From: a virus
Virus record (IMG/VR): IMGVR_UViG_3300027754_000290
Location: 1-31,833 of that record
DNA length: 31,833 nucleotides
Strand: one strand, 5' to 3'
The notes beneath the pieces were generated by a model. The model worked only from the letters and a program-made list of their open reading frames with translations, had not been told where the DNA came from and did not search any database. This document shows positions 27,212 to 31,833 of this stretch, in pieces. The position numbers and the translations under genes are program-made. Each line of letters begins with the position of its first letter. The first letter of the stretch is position 1.

Positions 27212-29494
27212 AGCCCCTTCGGGGGCTTTTTCAATGGCGCGGCGCAAGTCCGAGCGGCTGGATGCCGCTAGTTCAGGCGCGCAAAAAATGTGCTTCTTGG
27301 TTTGGTATTCGCGGGAGGCCAAGCGCCCCATATCGACCCATCCAGCTTCTTTAAGGGCATGAAGGAGCGCGGGAGGCACGATCTTGATGGCGGCGGGGGC
27401 GTAGGCTTGCAGTTCGTCACACAAGGCGTAGAAGGGCGCGCCAATAACGCCGCTGGCGAACGCGCGCTGCCGTGTTCTGATCATGTTGACCAGGAAACTC
27501 TCGGCACCGCTCATGCCATGCTCGACCATGATCATTTTGGCTTCTGTCATTGGCGGGGCTGCATTTGGATTCCAAGCCGAGACATCACGCGAGTGTAGGT
27601 AAGCCGCCACGGCTGCAAACCCGCCCCGGTGTTCGTACCAGTTCCAAAGGCTAACCGCCTCTGCTTCGGGCAACTTGCCTGCTTCTGCCCATAGGACAAA
27701 CCAACGCCGGTCTTCGCTGGGCAGGGAGATCGCCACGCGCTCGTTTGAGAATGCCACCACGAAAACGCGATTGAGGGCATAGTAAGGGTGTAAGCCCTTG
27801 CGGTTAACCAACAAAAGTTCAGGGGGCGCTGCGATGATCGGCTTGAGGGTATTCTCCAGCGCTCTGCGGTCTTTGGCCTCTGCTTGGCGCAGTTCTGCTA
27901 TCTCCATCACTTCGCACTCAAGGGCATAACCCCATTGACTGCTTAAATCTTCGTTCTTAACCAAGGAGCAATTGTGCTTGGCTTTGCCGCCTATGGCCCA
28001 AAAGAACGGCGCGAACAGGGTGTCTTTCCCTGACCCATGATTGCCGCCCAAGAGGATGGCGTGGTTGATCTTGTGGCTGGGAAACTGCACCTTGTGTGCC
28101 AGGGCGTTGAGCAAATGCTCACGCTCAAATTCAATTGGCACCATGCGCTTGACGTGACGCATCCACAAGCTAACGTCACCCGCTGCGGGGGTGGGGCGGG
28201 CGTCACGCCAGCGGTTGCCGTAGACCAGCCCCTCACGGGCGACCAGTACGGTCTCGCCTGCGGCGTAGGTGATGCCGACCAAAGCGCGCGCGCCCTTGTC
28301 TTGGCGGTACTCGTCGTATGCGTTGGATGCTTCTATCTTGCGTTTGTTATGCCGTGACTTGCAGTCGATGTGCCGGAACATAGCGTTAAAGGTCTTACGC
28401 ATCAACTCGCGCCGGTCTTGCATATCAAAATATGCGTCATCGTCTTGGATGTACGCAAACCGTTCAAACCAGCCAGACATCTCGACGCGGCCTAGTTCGC
28501 GTTGCTCGACCTCTGCGATGACCGCTGCGGCCTCGTCGGGATATGAAGGTGTCGGGCTTAGCTTGGCAAGAGCGTTGTCCATCACCGCTGCCAGCAACTC
28601 ATCACGCAGGCCATGCGACCGCTTTGGCCCGCCCTGCTCTTCTACCCACGCAAGATAGGCCACGCTATCCAGATGGGCGCAATGCTCATGCAGGCAGCAG
28701 TAGGCGCGGTTTACGGGGTGATAACGCCCCATCGGATTGCCGTCGCTATGCTCGGCGCTGTTCGGGCACACGATGCCCCACCACCCGCTGCTGTTGCCCT
28801 TCTCCAGCAAGTCGCCGCGCGCTGCTGCCCACGCCAGCACATCGTCGCCGCCGTCGTCTGTGAGCCTGATCGGGCGCACGGTGGCGGTGTCGGCGGGGTT
28901 CGGGGTGACGCCCAAGGCGGTGCAGATGGCCTCTAACGAAAACTCACGCTCTGGGTGGAACTCAACCAAGGCAGACGCAAAGCGGTCACGCCCAGGCTTA
29001 AGGTTAATCGAGCCCGGCAGTCTGAAGTTACGCACGGGGTTAATCGCGCCGCCGTCGGTGTAGCCTGCCTCGGCGATGGCGACAATGGCCGCGCTGAATT
29101 CGCCCTTCATGGGCTGATCGTCAAGGGCAAAGGTGTAGCCGTACTGGTAATTGTTGGGGCTGGTCTCCATGATCCAAGTCGGCTTGATGGGCGGCACCTT
29201 GGCTTTGGTGCCCACGTCATCTAGCACGAGGAACGCCACACGCTCGCAGGCGTCGGCCTTGGCTGCGGGCTTGCCCTCGTCAAATCGGTCGATGATGAAG
29301 CAGCCGGTGTTGCAGTACCACGCCTGGTCGGGCTTCCACTTCTTGGGCAGGAACGCAGGCCACGAACATTTAAGAGCGCCGTCGGCGTGGTGTTGCACTT
29401 CGCCGTCTTTGAGGATGGGCTTTTGCCGCACGAACAAAATAACCTCGCCCTCGGGCGCGATCTCTTCCAAGTAGCTTAAAAAATTCACAGACAT
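27185..29494 (-). CDS. Primase-helicase: AEP-like domain plus D5/SF3-like helicase (769 aa)
   Basis: ATG at 29494 is preferred to 29509: GGAAAGGG lies just upstream, and the polymerase TAA ends one base before. The N-terminal domain shows FLVLDDVG (about 88-95; acidic pair Asp92-Asp93) and NPVRNFRLPGSINLKPG, typical of RepB/AEP-like primases. A Cys/His cluster follows (CPNSAEHS and CCLHEHCAH, about 243-274), a probable zinc-binding site. The C-terminal helicase has Walker A GGNHGSGKDT (about 483-492), and later VVAFSNE and DRRWFVLW, as in DUF5906/NrS-1-type proteins. It probably starts and unwinds phage DNA. Confidence 0.82.
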   Translation of the reverse strand: MSVNFLSYLEEIAPEGEVILFVRQKPILKDGEVQHHADGALKCSWPAFLPKKWKPDQAWYCNTGCFIIDRFDEGKPAAKADACERVAFLVLDDVGTKAKVPPIKPTWIMETSPNNYQYGYTFALDDQPMKGEFSAAIVAIAEAGYTDGGAINPVRNFRLPGSINLKPGRDRFASALVEFHPEREFSLEAICTALGVTPNPADTATVRPIRLTDDGGDDVLAWAAARGDLLEKGNSSGWWGIVCPNSAEHSDGNPMGRYHPVNRAYCCLHEHCAHLDSVAYLAWVEEQGGPKRSHGLRDELLAAVMDNALAKLSPTPSYPDEAAAVIAEVEQRELGRVEMSGWFERFAYIQDDDAYFDMQDRRELMRKTFNAMFRHIDCKSRHNKRKIEASNAYDEYRQDKGARALVGITYAAGETVLVAREGLVYGNRWRDARPTPAAGDVSLWMRHVKRMVPIEFEREHLLNALAHKVQFPSHKINHAILLGGNHGSGKDTLFAPFFWAIGGKAKHNCSLVKNEDLSSQWGYALECEVMEIAELRQAEAKDRRALENTLKPIIAAPPELLLVNRKGLHPYYALNRVFVVAFSNERVAISLPSEDRRWFVLWAEAGKLPEAEAVSLWNWYEHRGGFAAVAAYLHSRDVSAWNPNAAPPMTEAKMIMVEHGMSGAESFLVNMIRTRQRAFASGVIGAPFYALCDELQAYAPAAIKIVPPALLHALKEAGWVDMGRLASREYQTKKHIFCAPELAASSRSDLRRAIEKAPEGALIKIEKNG
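27212..27231 (+). terminator. Rho-independent terminator of the early operon
   Basis: Arms AGCCCC (27212-27217) and GGGGCT (27222-27227) around a short TTCG-type loop, directly followed by a T run to about 27231. It is a textbook intrinsic terminator on the plus strand. It lies inside the last 47 bp of the minus-strand primase gene, where the stem codes for EKAPEGAL. On the minus strand no U tract follows the stem, so termination should be one-way. Confidence 0.85.
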
Positions 29495-29495
29495 A

Positions 29496-31382
29496 TTAGC
29501 CCTTTCCATAACGAGTCATAACTTCAACTTCAGCGTCTAGGGGTAAACCCTTAGCCCAATCGGGCGGGGTACACATGATTGAGCGCAGCGCCTCGGGGTC
29601 GGGCGTTGCGGTCTCGATCACAATTTCATCGTGGACGTGCAGCACCACGTCATCAAGCTGGCGCAGCGAATGGCGCAGCAAGTCATTAGCCACGGCCTGG
29701 GTGATGTTCTCGCAGGCCAGCCCCTTCCACAGACGCGCGCGGGGCCACTCTTTGGCATCAGCGGCGGGTTTCCATGCAGCTTTGGCGTAAGTCACACCTT
29801 CAGATTCCAATCGGGCGTAGGGGTAGCACAGGATGCGGCCAGAGGGCAGCACATACCATAAGTGCAGGCCGTCGAACAGGTACACGACGCGCCCCGCGTT
29901 GAACTCTTTGCCTTTGTTTCGAATCGCGCGGGTGTACGCTGATTCTAGGTCTTGCCAGTACAAAACAGACCAAGGGTTTGCCCTACGCCAAGCATCTACC
30001 ATGCGCCGCGCGTCGGACTCAGGCAGCAAGATGCCGTAGGCGCGGCCCATCGCTGCAAAGGCACCAACGCCACCGGCAAAGCCGCAGGCTAACTCCTGCA
30101 CCTTACCAATTTGGCGCTGGTCTTTGGTGACTTGGCTCACACTGACGCCAAAGGTTGCAGAGGCGTTGACCTTGTACACATCCTCGCCTGACGCAAAGAT
30201 CGCCAGCTTGTCATTACCCCTACCAGACAACCAAGGGTTTACCCTAGCTTCAATGGCCGACCAATCGGCAACGACTAGGTGTTTACCCTTACTAGGTATC
30301 AAGGCGGGTCTGAGCATTCCTTTGAGAACATCGGTAACGCGCGCACCAAACTTAGGTACGATTGCGTGGCCTCTGACCATTGCTTGGCGGGCGGCATCAG
30401 GGTCGGGCGCACATTTACGGGTGAAGTTGTGGACTTGGGCTCCATAAGACGAAGCGCGTCCAGTAGCGCTGCCGCCTGCAAACACAAAAGCGCCTCGGAC
30501 TCGGCCATCTTCTTCATCTGATAGCTGTGCAAGGCGGCTGAACTTCGCAACCGACGACGCCCATAGGTCGTCGGCGCATTGGATAACTTCTTGAACATCA
30601 TGGGGAACATCCTCACAGTTTAGTAAATTGGCCCTGATAGTTTTGTCTATGGAATATTTGCCGTCCTTCTCCATCAGCTTCTTGGCCTGCGGGCCGACAC
30701 GGGCCAGCACCCACTCGCGCATCTTGGGGGAGCGCACGCTGGTGATCTCGCCGCCGGTCACCTCGGCCACGATTTCTTGAATCTCGGCCAACTCAGTGCT
30801 GGCGTACTTGACCGCAGCCAAGCACAAGGGCACGTCCACCAACACGCCACGGTCGTTGATGCGCTCGTTGACATGGTAGTCTTGCAACTCTTGGTCTGAC
30901 AGGGGCCGCATGGCCTTGCTGATAGCCCGCATGGCACGGACATCTTGTTCGCAATAAGACACCATCTCGGCGGTTAACTCGGGCGACTCCTCGTAAGGCG
31001 GCACGCTCATCTTGCGGATTAGCTGGGCACCACGGTGGTCTTTCTTCATGGACGCGCCAGCAAAGCGCCCAACGTCTTCAAGCGAGCCAGGCGCGCAATT
31101 GGCGCGGGCCTGTGCTGCGGTGCAGTAAAACGACTCTAACGGGATGTCTAGCTGCAAGACATACCAAAAAATTAAGCGCTCGAAAGCGGCGTTGTGCGCC
31201 ATGATGCGATGGCCGGTCAGGTCAGGCAGTGACTGCCCCGGCAACCATGTCTGTACGTCTTCATCGTCGAAGGCGTAGGACATACACAGCACTTCGGTCG
31301 TGCCGTGCTGGGCGTAGTTGTAAACGCCCGCGACTTTTAGGTCGCAGGCGCTACGGGTCTCAAAATCAACCCAGAGAGTCAT
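29496..31382 (-). CDS. Family A DNA polymerase with 3'-5' exonuclease (628 aa)
   Basis: Exonuclease motifs: VDFETRS (Asp6, Glu8), AHNAAFERL (about 62-70) and YCEQD (Asp147). Polymerase motif A is VADWSAIEAR (Asp373, Glu378), motif B RQIGKVQELACGFAGG (Arg423, Lys427, Phe435) and motif C HVHDEIVIE (Asp585, Glu586). All catalytic residues are present, so it should be active. Length is typical for phage family A polymerases. The start (ATG at 31382) overlaps the upstream stop by ATGA. It is transcribed with the primase-helicase and copies phage DNA. In motif B, many homologues have Gly-Tyr where this has Gly-Phe. Confidence 0.95.
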   Translation of the reverse strand: MTLWVDFETRSACDLKVAGVYNYAQHGTTEVLCMSYAFDDEDVQTWLPGQSLPDLTGHRIMAHNAAFERLIFWYVLQLDIPLESFYCTAAQARANCAPGSLEDVGRFAGASMKKDHRGAQLIRKMSVPPYEESPELTAEMVSYCEQDVRAMRAISKAMRPLSDQELQDYHVNERINDRGVLVDVPLCLAAVKYASTELAEIQEIVAEVTGGEITSVRSPKMREWVLARVGPQAKKLMEKDGKYSIDKTIRANLLNCEDVPHDVQEVIQCADDLWASSVAKFSRLAQLSDEEDGRVRGAFVFAGGSATGRASSYGAQVHNFTRKCAPDPDAARQAMVRGHAIVPKFGARVTDVLKGMLRPALIPSKGKHLVVADWSAIEARVNPWLSGRGNDKLAIFASGEDVYKVNASATFGVSVSQVTKDQRQIGKVQELACGFAGGVGAFAAMGRAYGILLPESDARRMVDAWRRANPWSVLYWQDLESAYTRAIRNKGKEFNAGRVVYLFDGLHLWYVLPSGRILCYPYARLESEGVTYAKAAWKPAADAKEWPRARLWKGLACENITQAVANDLLRHSLRQLDDVVLHVHDEIVIETATPDPEALRSIMCTPPDWAKGLPLDAEVEVMTRYGKG

Positions 31383-31833
31383 CAGGCCGCTACGCGACGA
31401 CGACGACTAGGTGCTGGTGCCTCTACGGGCTTCTCAGCTTCACCTTCCAACGATAGCCACTCCACTAACTCAAAGACCGGGGTGAAAATCCGGCCATACG
31501 ACTTGTGCTGGTAATGCTCCTTTTTGAGGCGCACCACTGGCACTGGTTTGCTTTGGTCTTTCTCGACCTGATCTGCCAAGGCCACGGCCAAGGTCTGAAC
31601 GCTGCGCTTGCCGCCCACCGAAGTGGTCGTAAAGCGGGCTTCCATGCCCTTGTCTTCGCCAGACAGACACTTCAGACTCATACCCACCTGAGTCTCCCAG
31701 CCCTTTTTGGCTGCTGGGGGCGCGCCGTCCAAGTCCGGCAGGGGCTGGGACACGGGCACCATCTTCTCGCCCAACACCTCGCCGTCACCCCAAGCAATAA
31801 AGCCGTGGACAAAGGAGAAAGGGTTGACCGCCC
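31382..31833 (-). CDS. Hypothetical protein before the polymerase (5' truncated by window edge)
   Basis: The frame is open to the window edge, so the internal GTG at 31777 is unlikely to be the real start. The visible part includes NPFSFVHGFIAWGDG, then GWETQVGMSLKCLSGEDKGMEARF, VGGKRSVQTLAVALADQVEKDQSKPVPVV and YQHKSYGRIFTPVFELVEW. This set of blocks recurs in phages immediately before family A polymerases. A single-strand DNA-binding or processivity role is possible from context only. The C-terminus is Pro/Glu rich, ending in RRRRVAA. The stop overlaps the polymerase ATG. Confidence 0.65.
   Translation of the reverse strand, partial: AVNPFSFVHGFIAWGDGEVLGEKMVPVSQPLPDLDGAPPAAKKGWETQVGMSLKCLSGEDKGMEARFTTTSVGGKRSVQTLAVALADQVEKDQSKPVPVVRLKKEHYQHKSYGRIFTPVFELVEWLSLEGEAEKPVEAPAPSRRRRVAA

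Noticed and set aside
1-31833. tRNA genes, integrase, lysogeny repressor or insertion sequences
   Set aside because: Looked for cloverleaf-like segments, recombinase motifs and terminal inverted repeats; none supportable by eye.

Overview
This window is part of the genome of a tailed double-stranded DNA phage with a P22-type short-tailed (podovirus) virion. On the minus strand, reading from about 24.57 kb down to 4.49 kb, it carries a nearly complete P22-like head and tail assembly line: small terminase, large terminase, portal, a tail-fibre/tailspike block, scaffold, coat, gp4-like and gp10-like head-completion proteins, a gene at the tail-needle position, and three ejection proteins in the gp7-gp20-gp16 order. 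Lengths agree well with P22 (large terminase 507 aa, portal 728, coat 402, needle-position protein 231, ejection proteins 235, 521 and 643). The host cannot be read directly. The moderate GC content, Shine-Dalgarno starts and the style of the small proteins suggest a Gram-negative betaproteobacterium (Burkholderiales, perhaps freshwater). That host assignment is inference. No integrase, repressor, tRNA or CRISPR array is visible, so a lytic lifestyle is plausible but not shown.

Layout. (1) 1-2946, plus strand: the 3' end of a probable DNA cytosine methyltransferase, a SNF2-type helicase, and a train of small overlapping genes including membrane peptides and a helix-turn-helix protein. (2) 4496-2911, minus strand: lysis cassette with an M15 peptidase endolysin, a 3-TM holin, another membrane protein, an exported protein and an anchored coiled-coil protein. 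It collides tail to tail with region 1. (3) 24570-4493, minus strand: the structural operon. Eight small and tail-related genes sit between portal and scaffold, where P22 has none. (4) 24571-25208: a 638-bp non-coding control region with six near-identical copies of a 15-bp repeat in both orientations around an AT-rich core. It is the best origin or master-control candidate. (5) 25209-27211, plus strand: an early-type operon of ten very small genes of unknown function, ending in a strong intrinsic terminator. (6) 31833-27185, minus strand: a replication module with an edge-truncated protein, a family A DNA polymerase, and a primase-helicase with an AEP-like domain, a Cys/His cluster and a D5/SF3-like ATPase.

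How it works together. The polymerase and primase-helicase probably copy the genome from the repeat-rich region between the divergent early and structural operons. The terminase packages DNA through the portal into a scaffold-assembled coat shell. The gp4/gp10-like proteins and the needle candidate seal the head, the tailspike block recognises the host, and the ejection proteins enter the cell with the DNA. The lysis cassette is the last part of the structural transcript.

The most unusual features are the repeat array at 24728-25080, the block of ten uncharacterised early microgenes with recycled translation-start modules, the terminator embedded antisense in the primase gene, and shared modules among virion proteins. 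All family assignments come from reading motifs and gene order; no database search was run.
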